NCBI GenBank assembly: GCA_903813345.2
Contig: CAIIXF020000012.1
Coordinates: 12,568,932-12,632,931 of the forward strand
DNA length: 64,000 nucleotides
Source of the DNA: Owenia fusiformis
Taxonomy: Eukaryota; Annelida; Polychaeta; Sabellida; Oweniidae
Reading direction: 5' to 3'
Position numbers and translations under genes: made by a program. Below, piece by piece: positions 1-12,193 of the stretch. The stretch's first letter is position 1. Every line of letters begins with the position of its first letter. Under the pieces are notes generated by a model, which saw only the letters and a program-made list of their open reading frames with translations, had not been told where the DNA came from and did not search any database.

Positions 1-483
1 TAAGGGACTTTAGAAGAGTTTCCTTAGAATTTCTACCCTCACCGTTCTCTTTTTCCAACTCAATATCCATCCGACTCGAAAAAAATTGCTGCTGTTAAAA
101 TGGCCCGTAAGGACACATTGACTAGTGATTTGGTGTAAAATTGAACTTAAATTTGACCAAACACTAAATTTTGAAATGTCTGTAATTTTTTCACATTTGA
201 GAGTTACTGAACCATGATACTTGGTGAATCAATGTAACTTTGAATAAGCTTTAAAATGATATATGACACAAACTATGACGACACTGGTATATGTCTGCCT
301 AGGGGGGGGGGGCATACTTTCGGGACACCCTGTATGTTCATGACCTTTCAATCGATTACAGAGTCAATAAATCAAACAAGTGTCATCATTTCAATGAAGT
401 CAAGCAATCATTCAAGTTCAATTCAATTCAATTTTATCTATTGCAGCCTCCGAAACTACCTATCAAACTACTAAAAACTTTAC

Positions 484-3400
484 TTTTGTATGAAGATAAC
501 TATGGTCGTAATCCTGTATAGGCACTGAATCCAGCAGCACATTCCCAGCTTTAGTTTCGTAAAAATGTTCCAGAAGGTTAACACATGAAGATTTCCCTCC
601 TCCACTGGGACCCACTAGGGCAACTACCTCCCCTGGGTTAACACTGAATGACACATTCTGAAATAAGATGACACATTCTAAATATTTGGTGACACATTCT
701 AGAACATAATGAAGCTTGAATATATAGGGGTTATGCACTGGGAGGTTTTGGATACAGGGAATATCCTGAGGGATATACAATATATCTTCCCGAGGGACCA
801 AGGGACCAAGGGAAGATATATTGTATATCCCAAGGGATATTTCCTGTATCCAAACCGACCGTGCATAACTGTTGTATTCCATACCTGATGAGGTTTGAAA
901 TAATAAGCATGTATCCCATATGCTCTTGTGTGTTTACTTGAAAAAAAATTTGGAAGAAAATTTGAAAGTATATATTTTGCAACTTTTTGAAAATTTCCAA
1001 ATTTTTTTTTCACATTTTTTTCAAACTTTTTTTCACATTTTTTTCCATAATTTCTTTTTCAGAATTTTTTTTCAAAATTTTCTTACATAATTTTTTCCAC
1101 AATTTTTTTCAAATTTTCATTTTCAAATTTTTTTCCCTAATTTATTTTTCAAATTTTTTTCAAAAATTTTTTTGAGCGGGACATACGATTTATATGTCCC
1201 GGAGCTCCGTTGGAGCGGGACATCCGAAAAATATTTGCCCGGATATGGAATATATTCCCGGTTGATATGTCCCTAAAACCTCATCAGGTATGGAATACAT
1301 AAGGGTTATGTACTGGGAGGTTTTGGATACAGGGTTTATCCCAAGGGAAATATGTGTATCTCCCGAGGGACCGCAGGGACCGAGGGAGATACACATATTT
1401 CCTGCGGGATAAATCCTGTATTCAAAACCGACCGTACATAACAGATGTATTTCATACCTACTAAGGATTTAGGTACATCATACCTTATAAAGTTCCAAAA
1501 TTCCAAAACATACGGTACACGTTTTCTTGTTCTTATAGATTGCGAGATTTCCCAAAAATTTGAAAAAATGAAAAAAATGTGATAAAATGTGAAAATAAAT
1601 TGAAAAAAAAATTTGAAAAAAATGTTGAAAAAACATTTGGAAAAAAATGTTCAGGAGCGGGACCGGGATGGATACAGGCTGTATCCATCCCGCCCCGCTC
1701 CTCGTTGATAGATCCCTAGATACAGTATATATTCCCGCTCGTTATTTACCTAGGACCTTAGTAGGTATGGAATACATGGTGATATATCCTGAAATACAAT
1801 GACACCATCTAAATTGTAAAACATGGGAGTTTAGGGCAGGAGGATTTACCACTGGGGCCCATTAGAACAATTGGAAATTAACTCCAACTAAATGATATGT
1901 CCTGAAATATAATGAGACAGCCTATTAATGACACATTCTAAAACACAATGAGACATTCTAAAATCTAAATACAGTGTATATGGTAAATACATGTTGACAT
2001 GACACATTGACTGAATAAATGGTAGAAAAATGTAAGTGACACAGATAATATTGTAACATGGTTTACTTCAACAAAATTAACGTAACAATGTCTCATTTAC
2101 ATGTAAGTTCCCCGTATTCATGAATGATTACGATTCTATCACATACCTTCAGTACATCAGTGTCTGGCCTTGATGGGTAAGAAAATGTCACATCCTTGAA
2201 TTCAATGAGACCTTCTAGTTTCTCAGGTGTCTTGCCATTTTTAGTATTTGGAATTTCAGGCTTTCTGTCTACATACTCAAACACCTTTGCTGATGCCCCT
2301 GCTGCCTGCATTAGACCCGTCCATACCCAGCCAATTTCCTAGAAGATAGGACTTTTTATATACTGGTATGTGGATTATAGGTGGCAATAGTAGTATTGAT
2401 TTTGCATCTGGGCTAAGAACACGATGGTTTTTCTCAGGAGTGTTATCCTTGAAAATACACACAGGTTTTTCTCAGGATTGTTATCCTTGAAAATACACAT
2501 AGGGTTTTCTCAGGATTGTTATCCTTGAAAATACACACAGGTTTTTCTCAGGATTGTTATCCTTGAAAATACACATAGATTTTTTTCAGGATTGTTATCC
2601 TTGAAAATACACATAGGTTTTTCTCAGGATTGTTATCATTGAAAATACACATAGGTTTTTCTCAGGATTGTTATCCTTGAAAATAAACTTAGGTTTTTCT
2701 TATTATTTTTACTCACATTGTGAGTTATGACGGAATATTCTAATTAATGTCCTTCTAACTACAACTACATTCTTACTCCTCTAAGCAACAATGAACAAAA
2801 TGATGTGCTAAGGAATAATATGCTTATTCCAGCATTTCTTTCCTCCCAACATGTTATTTTATCTCCAAAAATGTATTGAAACAGTGTAGGTTTTTTGAAA
2901 ACTACTGGAGGCTGGCAAATGTATGTGAGTAAAATAAATGTAAATGTCTGAGGTGCTGCACAAAAGAGATTTCAAGGTAAGTATAGCCATCATAATATCA
3001 TAAGTTACTTTGTCTCGTCCATACAGAATTTCTCGAGCAGAATATATCCTGTGTTGCACTTCAAATCATTCAATAACGTTTTTATGGTGTGGCCTTATGC
3101 CAATACATTTTACTAAGGAGATAATCCCTAAGAAATATTCTGTATTCTCTGTATTGCTACTGAGATTGTCCCCTCCGTACCAATATTCTCGTATTGCTAC
3201 GGAGATGAACAATGGGGACAATCTCAGTAACAATACAGATTGGTACAGCACAAGAACTGACCAATCAGAGGGCTTCATTTTACAGATCATACCATAAATA
3301 TACATATTGGTATAGCGATCAAAATATATTACCTCAATCACACCACCAAGCTCAATCTGGTATAGAATGAATGAGACCAACGTCCCACCAGTGAGGACAT

Positions 3401-6400
3401 CATTAACTACAAGATGGCCGCCATAGTATAATGTGCCAACAACCAGGCCAAGAGCAAACAGCTGAAATTGAAAGCAAACACACATAAATCAAGTCTATGA
3501 TCCTGGAGTTAATGCAGCTTCGCTAGTACATATACATACGCAATAACAGGTAAATTATCTTAAGCAGATTTATATTTATATATATTTTATTATTTATTTT
3601 CTATTTATATTCAATTGTGATAAAGTGCAGATTTTAATGTGTTCTATGAATATACTAATAATGACCAGAACAGTAGTTGCTTTGCTATTTCAAGAAAAAA
3701 ATTTAAATTTCTCATTTAGTGATCTAATTCTTTTATTAATTTTGATATAAGAATTCATTTTTTGGTTGTTTCATAACAAATTAAAAAAATACCTGATTAA
3801 TCCAGACATAGCCAGCATACGTGACAGACTCTTTGAGTTTGACTTTGTAAGTCACATTCAATTTGACAGCATATCGGTCAATCTCGTTCATCTCATTAGC
3901 AAAACTTCGAACCTGGGCACAATATAAAAATAAAATACATGAATTCAGAATATACAACAAAACAAGGACAAACAAAATGTCACCACCTGCCATCAAATGC
4001 TGAGTACAAAACACTGAAAAGTCCACCCACGAAAAAGTTGGAGACTATAATGATATGTCACTCTTCTGGTGGTGCAGAATAAGATACCGTATGTGAAATT
4101 GTTCATAAAATGACAAAAATTCTAAAAATTTGCCTATTGATATATACATGTATTAAGACTTCTATTGCGGAGAGAAGCCTATATTGGAAAAATAGGAAAT
4201 CTGTATCCTTTAAATCTTTGCAACCTATGGTATATTAATACTTGGAAAAATAGGAAATCTGTATCCTTTAAATCTTTGCAACCTGGTATATTAATACTTT
4301 ATCTGTATACAGTACTGTGCTTAGGAGAGGACTTGAAGGAACTTTTGCTTTTTTCAATCACACATCTGTACAAGCATTGAATGCAAAATAATCTTTTCTA
4401 TAATTATAAACATTTTCAAAATTATAAGTATACCGTCTTTATTGAAGAGCATGTTTCTTCTGCCACTTCATTGGCTTTAGCCAGAGATTCCTGCACTTGT
4501 TTGGACAGTTTCTGGAAATACAAACTTGTATAATAGTTATTCGTTTCATATTTGATCTGAATTTCCAAACCAGAGGGCATGTATAATGTGGGGTGTCAGG
4601 ATAAACCCACCTTAAGGTATCTTCTCAGGTCTGAGATTCCATAAGGAGTATAACCTCAAAATAACCCCCATATTAATGAAAATTATCTCTTATTAATCCC
4701 CATAATTAATAATTTCACCTCACAATAATCTACATGTAATTTTAAAACTTCACCTCGTAAAAATCTCCATAAACGGCTGAAACAGCAGTAATGATTGGTA
4801 GTCCTATAAATGTGATCATACTTAATCTCCAACTCAGGTTAAACATGAAGATACACACACCAACTAGAAAAGACAAAACATAGATGTACTTTGTAAATAC
4901 ATGAAGGCCAACAAAGCATGAGGTGAACAACATGGTACCTTACATTTAGCAGTATATTGGTATAGTTTAGTCACACGCCCGGTGATCGTACAAAATGGAT
5001 GGAGGGGGGAGTAGGTGATTTCTGCAAGAAAACTCAACAAATTTGGAAATTAAAGAGAAAATTTACAACTGAATTGCCAAATGATTAGGCGATGTGCATG
5101 GCAAAATATGTTAGGTCTTCTAGTATTATTTTTGAACGATCACCGGGCATGAGTCATTGTAAGGAAATTTCAACTGGACTCGGTGCATTGTGGACTGAAT
5201 CGATTACTCTGAAGGTGTTGTTTCCAAACCTTTGCATGACCACACAGCAGGAATGCAAAGTTTAGGAAACAATGCCAGAGTGGAATGAATCAGCCACAGT
5301 GCATTAAGTCTTGAGCTTAAATTCTTTTCACATATTGCAAAATATTTTCTATGAAATTACCTAAATCATACGAAATCTCTTAAAGAACAAGTTGGCAAAG
5401 CATCAATTTCAATCTGTAGTCAAGTTGTCACCGTGACAACTATTCAACGAATGACCTTAGATGTGGTGATTGCTTATATAATGCAGTGCAGTTATATTAA
5501 ATACTGTGTTCCGGTTTGTTGGAATCGGACACACCTTGCCTATGCGTGAATATATTTTCAAACTTTACACAGTTCATTTAAACTTAACTATTTAAACTTT
5601 ACACTTAAACTTAAACTAATTAAATCATAGAGTAAATTTAAACTTACTTCCTTTGACAAAACTACGTAGAAAAATGTTCATGTTCAGTCCCAGCGTGTCA
5701 CTCATTGTGGATGTATCTGATGTCAGCCTTGATGTCATCTCACCTGCAATGGTATCATCATGGAAAATGATGTCATATCCATTAAATAATAATGCCATTC
5801 ACTTATTGTAATGTCCTGTTTCAAAATGATTACATTTTGTATCACCCACAATTGATACATCAAATTAATTAATTTACATGTAATGTCAAGCAGTAAGATC
5901 ATCATTAAAGTTTAAAAAAATTTTTTTTTTTTAATTTCAATAAAGTGTACTTGTAAATAATACAATTAAGATGTGACAGAAAGTAATGTCATAAAAACCA
6001 AAACAGTGAAAAAATCAAGACACATAAGTGTAGTATCAATCAGAAAGTTAAGAAATAACTTCTACGTGAATGATAGTACTCTTCTTTTTTCATTACTTAC
6101 CGGTTCTTGTTGAGTCAAAAAAGCCAACATCTTGTTTCAGCAGAGAGCTAAACAGGAAATTACGTACTCGAATATCTAGCCTCGCTATAGCAAGAGAGAA
6201 TAACCCTCCTCGACAACCAGTTGCTATGGCACTAAAGAAATAAATAAAAATGTCATAAAAAGTTTGTGTTTGAATCCATAATGGTGAATTATTCCTAAAA
6301 GAAAACATTGACTTACACCCATCCCTCTGAGGGAGAATTTATTAATTAGTCAACATTATATCATGAGAAAAGAAGTGTCTTAATTGAGATTTTTTCTGAA

Positions 6401-8210
6401 TAGTCCTGTAATGTTGACAGGCATGAAAATAACAAATTAATAATAAGAAAATCTGTGTTTTTTTCTGCAAGGTTAGAGAATTTCAATAACTGATCAAGGT
6501 TTCTTTCTAATTTGTAATCTGGATAAAACAGTATTTCATTACATACGATTACATAAAAAGGATGAAGTCAATCTTGAGGATGGCATATAGGAAACAAGCC
6601 ATTAACATGCAAAATGTCTCCACCTGCCATTTGCTACACTGCACTCCAAACACTGAACACCATGTACCAACTGCCGAACACAGTCCAGAATAAAGTTGGA
6701 GACTATACAATATGTCACCACTTGTGGTGTTGACATAAAAAGCACCACAAAGATTTTATAAGAAATTAATTACAATTCCTAAATACAGAATATTTGAGAC
6801 AGAGGCTAATAGAACACTAGAAATTTTTTAAAAAACAACTGACAAGAATAGCCTTATGCCTGCTACTGATAAACACCTATGGAGGGGGATAAGTATAGCT
6901 CCCACAAATACACATACCTTGAGATACTGAGAAGTGACATCTTAATGATTGCTGACGTAAACTTCTGTTGATCTTTTTCAATCGCAATGCCATCTATAAC
7001 TTTCCCAGTATAAAACGGCACAAATATTTCAGCTGCAAATAAGTTTGTTTCTTTTGGTCAGTTGGTCAAGTTCAGTACTTGGAATAAAATATTTATAAAA
7101 TTTTGCATATATTACAGGTTCTTTTAATATGAGGTATACATATCTGGTCATATTACACAATAGAATAATGAAAATAAAACTTGTTAGAAATTAAAATATC
7201 TATGCACAGAAAATAAGCATTATGAATGTCCAACACTTTTACTTCTACAGATATATAAGGAAAATATAGAGGTTAAGTTACACACATTTGGGAGAACTTG
7301 AACATATTAACGTCATATAATATTAAGACCCCTTGGAATTGGTGTCAACCTCTCAAGTGGTTTAAAAACGGGGACATTAATGCAACTATTTTCCTCACAT
7401 CATCATACTGAATCGGGCGAAGAAAGGCCAGTGAATTAAAAGTTGCCCATAATGGACCATAATTTTACACGTTTCACGTACATGTTCTCTCGAATAGTGC
7501 AATATTAACCTTTCAATAATATGAAGTAACTTACACACTGCTGCTACACAAAGAAAGGTAAATGCTGGTAAGATGATGAACCAGTCTGTCTTAGACATAG
7601 ACAGCAACCTCCTTACTGCGCTGAAACTCCCTTTAACCTCTTTCTCATCACTTTTACTCGGTGATTTACTGTCACTATGGTTACTGGTGTTATTACCTAG
7701 CAATGGTTGTCGCTCTGCATCAGTCTCATTTATTTTAGCCCCTGGGGTTGGTATTGTTTGAGGGAGTGTTATATTTCCTAATATGACCCATTGGGTGTAG
7801 AACATAACTGTGCCAAATAAGGTGAAGCCGAACATGCTCCAAAACCATGGATCCTTCATCTCATTTTTAATCTCAGAATGGACTAGCATTTTGATCAGTG
7901 TCACTGACCACATCAACACTGCGATGATGGCAATTAAGCCCTTGTATTGCACTTTTTGTATACGTTCTATAGAACTTTTAGCATTGTATATAATAGCAAG
8001 GCATGTGCCTAACAATATCGTAACTCTCACAAGACTATATACCCATAAGTCAAACATGGACGTTCCAAACTGGTAACCATAGAAACCATTGATGAAATGT
8101 TTATAAAATTCATTCCCATGGCAAAAAAGGACTGTTGCTATGGCCAAATCGGCAAAATTTGTTAAGATGATCGTTCCCACAGTACACGTTTTCTTACAAG
8201 ATTCAACCAT
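484..8210 (-). CDS. ABCB9: ABCB9/TAPL-like lysosomal peptide ABC half-transporter (3' end missing)
   Basis: Members of this family are homodimeric half transporters that pump peptides from cytosol into lysosomes using ATP. Ten exons are seen in transcript order: 8210-7535, 7032-6918, 6231-6101, 5743-5648, 4863-4754, 4511-4434, 3912-3793, 3461-3333, 2338-2147 and 657-484. All junctions are GT-AG, the phases agree, and they give 607 codons. Exon 1 (about 225 residues) is a four-helix TMD0-like N-terminal region followed by an acidic/serine linker (AERQPLLGNN), as expected for ABCB9 rather than TAP1/2. Exons 2-9 hold the transmembrane core, including VPFYTGKVIDGIA and DVGFFDSTRTGEMTSRL. The nucleotide-binding domain begins with FKDVTFSYPSRPD, and exon 10 carries Walker A (GPSGGGKSS). 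The Q-loop, ABC signature, Walker B and H-loop lie beyond the left edge. The start is the first ATG of the long open exon. Assignment to ABCB9 instead of another TAP-like ABCB member rests on TMD0 and is likely but not proven. Confidence 0.88.
726..870. repeat. Hairpin repeat, family A (copy 1)
   Basis: This is an imperfect palindrome. GGTTTTGGATACAGGGAATA is mirrored by a TATTTCCTGTATCCAAA-type right arm, and the central arms (GATATACAATATATCTTCCC) pair around GAGGGACCAAGGGACCAAGG. The outer ends are GGTTATGCACTGGGAGG and ACCGACCGTGCATAAC. It lies just upstream of the Walker A exon in the last ABCB9 intron visible here. Related copies are at 1308-1442, 22858-22942 and 28098-28225. Confidence 0.75.
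950..1180. repeat. T-rich low-complexity tract
   Basis: About 230 bases are dominated by runs of TTTTTT broken by CA or AA dinucleotides ('caaattttttt' blocks), inside an ABCB9 intron. A matching A-rich stretch follows at about 1555-1650. No coding signal is present. Confidence 0.8.
1308..1442. repeat. Hairpin repeat, family A (copy 2)
   Basis: This copy has the same architecture as 726-870: GGTTATGTACTGGGAGG at the left, ACCGACCGTACATAAC at the right, and inner arms (ATATGTGTATCTCCC) pairing around a GAGGGACCGCAGGGACC loop. The two copies differ in arm sequence but keep their pairing, so they descend from one family. Confidence 0.75.
1807..1901 (-). pseudogene. Decayed duplicate of the ABCB9 Walker A exon
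   Basis: Read on the minus strand, a TTTCAG acceptor is followed by codons for DISFS, an in-frame stop, then IVLMGPSGKSSC. This parallels the functional exon at 657-484 (NVSFS...VALVGPSGGGKSSC), but two glycine codons of the P-loop are lost and a second stop follows. The flanking intron motif 'gacacattct' is also shared with the functional exon's upstream side. It appears to be a tandem-duplicated exon that has lost function. A shorter remnant of the same acceptor lies near 1770-1795. It should not be included in the mRNA. Confidence 0.7.
2422..2706. repeat. 38-bp tandem repeat array (about 7 copies)
   Basis: A 38-bp unit beginning AGGTTTTTCTCAGGATTG and ending CTTGAAAATACACA is repeated head to tail about seven times, with few mismatches, in the ABCB9 intron next to exon 2338-2147. 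The last copy is degraded. This is an ordinary minisatellite. Confidence 0.9.
3150..3250. repeat. Imperfect inverted repeat
   Basis: GTATTGCTACTGAGATTGTC near 3151 pairs with GACAATCTCAGTAACAATAC near 3217, and an inner arm (CGTACCAATATTCTCGTATT) repeats the theme. It is a small foldback sequence close to the acceptor side of an ABCB9 intron. Confidence 0.6.
4180..4300. repeat. Two-copy tandem repeat in an ABCB9 intron
   Basis: A unit of about 58 bases, starting TTGGAAAAATAGGAAATCTG and continuing through CTTTGCAACCT, appears twice in succession with near identity. It has no recognised origin. Confidence 0.75.
5183..5304. repeat. Short palindromic element
   Basis: Arms of about 55 bases: TGCATTGTGGACTGAATC at the left pairs with GAATGAATCAGCCACAGTGCA at the right, and GTTTCCAAACCTTTGCAT pairs with AATGCAAAGTTTAGGAAAC around a 10-base loop. 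It is intronic and typical of a hairpin-type MITE. Confidence 0.65.
6598..6735. repeat. Dispersed repeat, family B ('caccacctgccatttg')
   Basis: The left part reads TTAACATGCAAAATGTCTCC followed by ACCTGCCATTTGCTACA. The right part reads AAAGTTGGAGACTATA followed by ATGTCACCACTTGTGGTG. Other copies or fragments of this family are at 3965-4070, 12822-13030, 30430-30475, 52640-52775 and 57045-57100. None carries a conserved open frame. It behaves like a non-autonomous element spread through the introns of ABCB9, SLC22 and PIWI. Confidence 0.7.
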
Positions 8211-8438
8211 TTTTGATTTTTTTTGTTGCTATGGCTTGAATATTATGTCTTTGTTGCTATGGATACCAGCAATATTATCTGGAAATATACAAACAGACAT
8301 GATTTTATTTTGAAGGTATTTTTATTTCAAAATTTAAACATCATTACATAATATTATTTTCATACAAGTAGGCAAATTAAAGTAGATCTAACACACACAG
8401 AAGATAGAGGAAGCATTGCTTCAACTGAAACATCAGTC

Positions 8439-8615
8439 AGTGATCTCCCCAGCATTAAAGAAGGTGGGCGCAGCACCCACCTGAGTAGGCTTGCAACCAT
8501 CTGAAAATCAATTTGCACCCACTCGAAAACATGAAAAATTGGCAAATATGACCAATTTTGGTCTGAAAATGAAAATTTCTCACCCACCTGAGACAAAATC
8601 CTGGGGAGATCAATG
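8439..8615. mobile_element. MITE, family C (CAGTGATCTCCCCAG ends), copy 1
   Basis: It starts CAGTGATCTCCCCAGCATT and ends AATCCTGGGGAGATCAATG, giving about 15-bp terminal inverted repeats. The interior has GGTGGGCGCAGCACCCACCT and repeated 'cacccac' motifs. It lies upstream of the ABCB9 start. The second copy at 45848-46053 is in the opposite internal orientation. There is no transposase. Confidence 0.75.
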
Positions 8616-8839
8616 TCAGTGGATATCAAACAAAATTAATCATTCCTTTTATCTTTATTCTACACTTGTCAATAATGCAGTAAATTATCATGCATTTGCA
8701 TAGAGCTATGTGAACAATGCACTTCAGTAATTCATACATCAACATTAATCAATAATTCTACCAAACATATATATTTTTAGGTATGTTTGCATAAATTGCA
8801 TTATTTTTCCACAGCACATTCTTTTGTATTTAACCAAAC

Positions 8840-11047
8840 CATACCTGCCAACCTAAGACCAAAATTTTGCGGTAGATTTTTTTAAAATTGCTGTATTTTT
8901 GCGGTAGATTTTTTCAAAATACGGTAGTTTTTGCGGTATTTTTCAACAAAATTGCGGTAGTTTTTTCGGTAGATTTTAGAAAAAAACGGTAGTTTTTGCG
9001 GTAGATTTAAAAAAAACTGTAGTTTTTGCGGTAGGTTTAAAAAAATATGGTAGTTTTTGCGGTAGATTTTTAAAAAATACTTTAGTTTCAGAGGTTTTGG
9101 GGTAGATTTTTGAAAATAGTGTAATTTTGCGGTAAAAATTTGAAAAAAGCGGTAGTTTTGCGGAAGATTTAGAAAAAATGCGGTAGTTTTACGGTAGATT
9201 TAAAAAATGCGGTAGGTTTTACAGTAGTTTTTTGAAAAACCGGTAGTTTTGCGAAAGATTCTGAAAAAATGTGGTAGTTTTACGGTAGATTTTGAAAAAG
9301 TGCGGTAGTTTTTACGGTAATTTTTTGAAAAACCGGTAGTTTTGCGGAAGATTTTGAAAAAATGCGGTAGTTTTACGGTAGATTTTGAAAATTGCGGTAG
9401 CTTTTACGGTAATATTTTGAAAAACCGATACTATTGCAGAAGATTTTGAAAAAATGCGGTAGTTTTACGGTAGATTTTGAAAATTGTGGTAGTTTTTACG
9501 GTAATTTTTTGAAAAACTGGTACTTTTGCGGAAAATTTGCCAAAATGCGGTATTTTTCGGTAGATTTTGAAAAATGCGGTAGTTAAACCTTTATACAATG
9601 CTGTTTTCTATATTAATACAATGTTTACGTGGTCATATTGTTTTTGTTATTGTGAATACATATTTTACTGCAAGAGTGCTTTTGATAATTACAGTTTGTA
9701 AAGTAGAACTACCACCTGAGAATTATACGAAACTATTATTTTCAAGAAAAATAGATACTATTTTCAAGAATAAATAGAGACTTAACACTTTTTATTCTTC
9801 ATTTACCATGCCTACACTGGACTGACAGCAACTTTGGATTTTAATGTTTCAGCAAAATGTACATGTATATGAATACAACTCTTTTACAACTCTTTTACAA
9901 TAAATCTAGATTGATTCAAAATACGAACACAATATTCATATCTCCACTTTTATTCACCTTCTAACCAGTTTTTTCAGATATCAGGATGTTTGGAAATACC
10001 AATGAAACATTTACTGAAATACAAAATATGGATTTTACACGTTTTTACTCACCATCTTAGATGATCTATCACTTTAACGAATTGAAATGACAGACATAAT
10101 GTTCATATAACATTGGAATCATATGGTATTAAATATTGATTTTTTCACTTGCAAGTCTCTAATGATATCAATGTGTTTGTCTGGCACAAATAGAAAATAA
10201 GTACAGATCAATTGTCTTTCAAAAATAATCTGTTATGAGCATTTGCTGAAACCTTTCCCCTGAGACATCGTTCAGATTCGGATATCACAATACTTTTATA
10301 ATAAACCAAAACTCAATGCTTTATTTTTTAATTATGTATTTGTTACTGATATAATGTGTTATGATAAAAAATACAACATTTTATCGTACTGTAAACAAAT
10401 TGATTAAACTATGTATAATGTATATTTGGCGTTCATTACTGATCATAACAAATCAAACTACGCATATTTCATACGCTAAAACAAGTAGTTTTTGTCATTT
10501 CCACTCATTTATTTAGATGAAGAGCAACTAAAATCATATTTTTGTTGCATTCGGAATAAAGATCTACAAAAGGGTTTGGTTAAACTACAAAAATCAAAGA
10601 ATTCTTTCTAGCTAGTGGTAGTTGGTGTTTGGGCTGATTACACGCAAGCTTACTTAGATAAATGCGCAATAACCTGATAACCACAGACCTGCCGATACCT
10701 ATTTATATTCGGGTTGGTGAAGGATTATTACAAGGACAGTACAGGAAGACTTCAATTTTCAGCATTTCCAGAAATTTTACGGTAGTTTGAACAAAAATAC
10801 TGTTGATTTTAGCAGAAATACGGAAGATTTTCAAAAATTTACGGTAGATTTTACGGGTGTTCTCATGGAATAAACGAGTTTTTTTTTAAAAATTTACGGT
10901 AGATTTCGAAAAAAATACGGTAGATTTTTTTACGGGCGTTTTTACGGGAAAAAAATGGTATTTCTTTACGGTAGTTTGTCATTTTTTACGGAAAAACGAA
11001 AAATTTACGGTAGATTCCCGTTAAAATACGGTAGGTTGGCAGGTATG
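8840..11047. mobile_element. 2.2-kb non-autonomous DNA transposon with CGGTAG arrays
   Basis: The ends are a perfect 15-bp inverted pair, CATACCTGCCAACCT (8840-8854) and AGGTTGGCAGGTATG (11033-11047). They are flanked by the 5-bp direct repeat CAAAC (8835-8839 and 11048-11052), which is a clean insertion signature. The first 750 bases and the last 280 bases hold dozens of diverged copies of GCGGTAGTTTT/ACGGTAGATTTTGAAAA, all in the same orientation on the plus strand. The middle (about 9600-10760) is AT-rich with no long open frame, so transposase must act in trans. The superfamily is unknown to me. Confidence 0.8.
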
Positions 11048-11262
11048 CAAACATTGGCACAATATTTTGAGGAGTACATATATCTGTATATTTAATTCTA
11101 AAACTGAAAAGTAACTGTTATTTGAGAAAAGAGTACAACAATTTATAATGGTAAGAAAAAAGTACAATGAAACAAGATTATGATGAACACCAGGGAATAC
11201 ATTTTACTCCACCTAAATAAAAGTAAATGTAAGGTACATTGATACCATATTAAGCAATCCAC

Positions 11263-11806
11263 AGGTACAGTGAAACCTTGGGTACAGTGAAACTTCATGA
11301 ACAGTGAAACCTCAGGTACAGTGCAACCACAGGTACATTGAAACCATGGGTACAGTTAAGCCAAGGGTACAGTGAAACCTTGGGTACAGTGAAACCTCAT
11401 GTACAGTGAAACCTTAGGTACAGTGAAACCTCAAGTACAGTGAAACCACAGGTACATTGAAACCTCAGGTACAGTGAAACCTCAGATACAGTGAAACATT
11501 AGGTACAGTGAAACCACAGGTATAGTGAAACCACAGGTATAGTGAAATCTCAGATACAGTGAAACCTTAGGTACAGTGAAACCTCAGGTACAGTGAAACC
11601 CAGGGTACATTAAAACCTCAGATACAGTGAAACCTCAGATACAGTGAAATCACAGGTACAGTGAAACCACAGGTATAGTGAAACCACAGGTATAGTGAAA
11701 CCTCAGGTACAGTGAAACCTCAGGTACAGTGAAACCTCAGATACAGTGAAACCACATGTACAATGAAACCAGAGATACAGTGAAACCTCAGGTACAGTGA
11801 AAACAC
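11263..11806. repeat. 17-bp minisatellite (about 30 copies, AGGTACAGTGAAACCTC)
   Basis: The unit AGGTACAGTGAAACCTC/AC is repeated about 30 times with point variants (GATACAGTG, GGTATAGTG). The core TACAGTGAAACC equals the terminal motif of the pogo/Tigger-like MITEs found elsewhere in this window (for example 61180-61704), which suggests the array grew from such an end. Confidence 0.88.
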
Positions 11807-12070
11807 AGGATTATATTCATTAAATCTGTTTAATTACAATATAAAGTGCATGTTTTCCTTATAGACTACTAATACAAACACTAAATAGTAAAAGACACAA
11901 TTCTATTTAATTCTAATGAACTTTTTGATGAAATACCTATCAGTTGAATATACTGTAGCTTTAGCAGACAAATAAATCAAACATGATAACCAACTGTATT
12001 AATAATGCATTATACATACCTACATTTCTTCTGATATAACAGTAACAAGGCCATAGTGTGTATAATAAGG

Positions 12071-12193
12071 AGCTTAAGCTTGCATATAAAATCGAAACGC
12101 CAATCTATAGGTATGATCATTAGCCAATACAAATGCATCGCTTAAATATTTTCCATTCACGTTTAGATTGTGAAAAACACTGCAAGCTTAAAC
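12071..12193. mobile_element. MITE, family D (AGCTTAAGCTTGCA ends), copy 1
   Basis: It begins AGCTTAAGCTTGCATATAAA and ends ACACTGCAAGCTTAAA, so the ends are inverted repeats. The interior contains ATCGAAACGCCAATCTAT and TACAAATGCATCGCTTAAAT. Full or partial copies with the same interior are at 28753-28874 and 57588-57685. Confidence 0.75.

Noticed and set aside
11263-11806. CRISPR-like regular repeats
   Set aside because: The units are contiguous 17-mers with no unique spacers, in an animal genome. They form a minisatellite.
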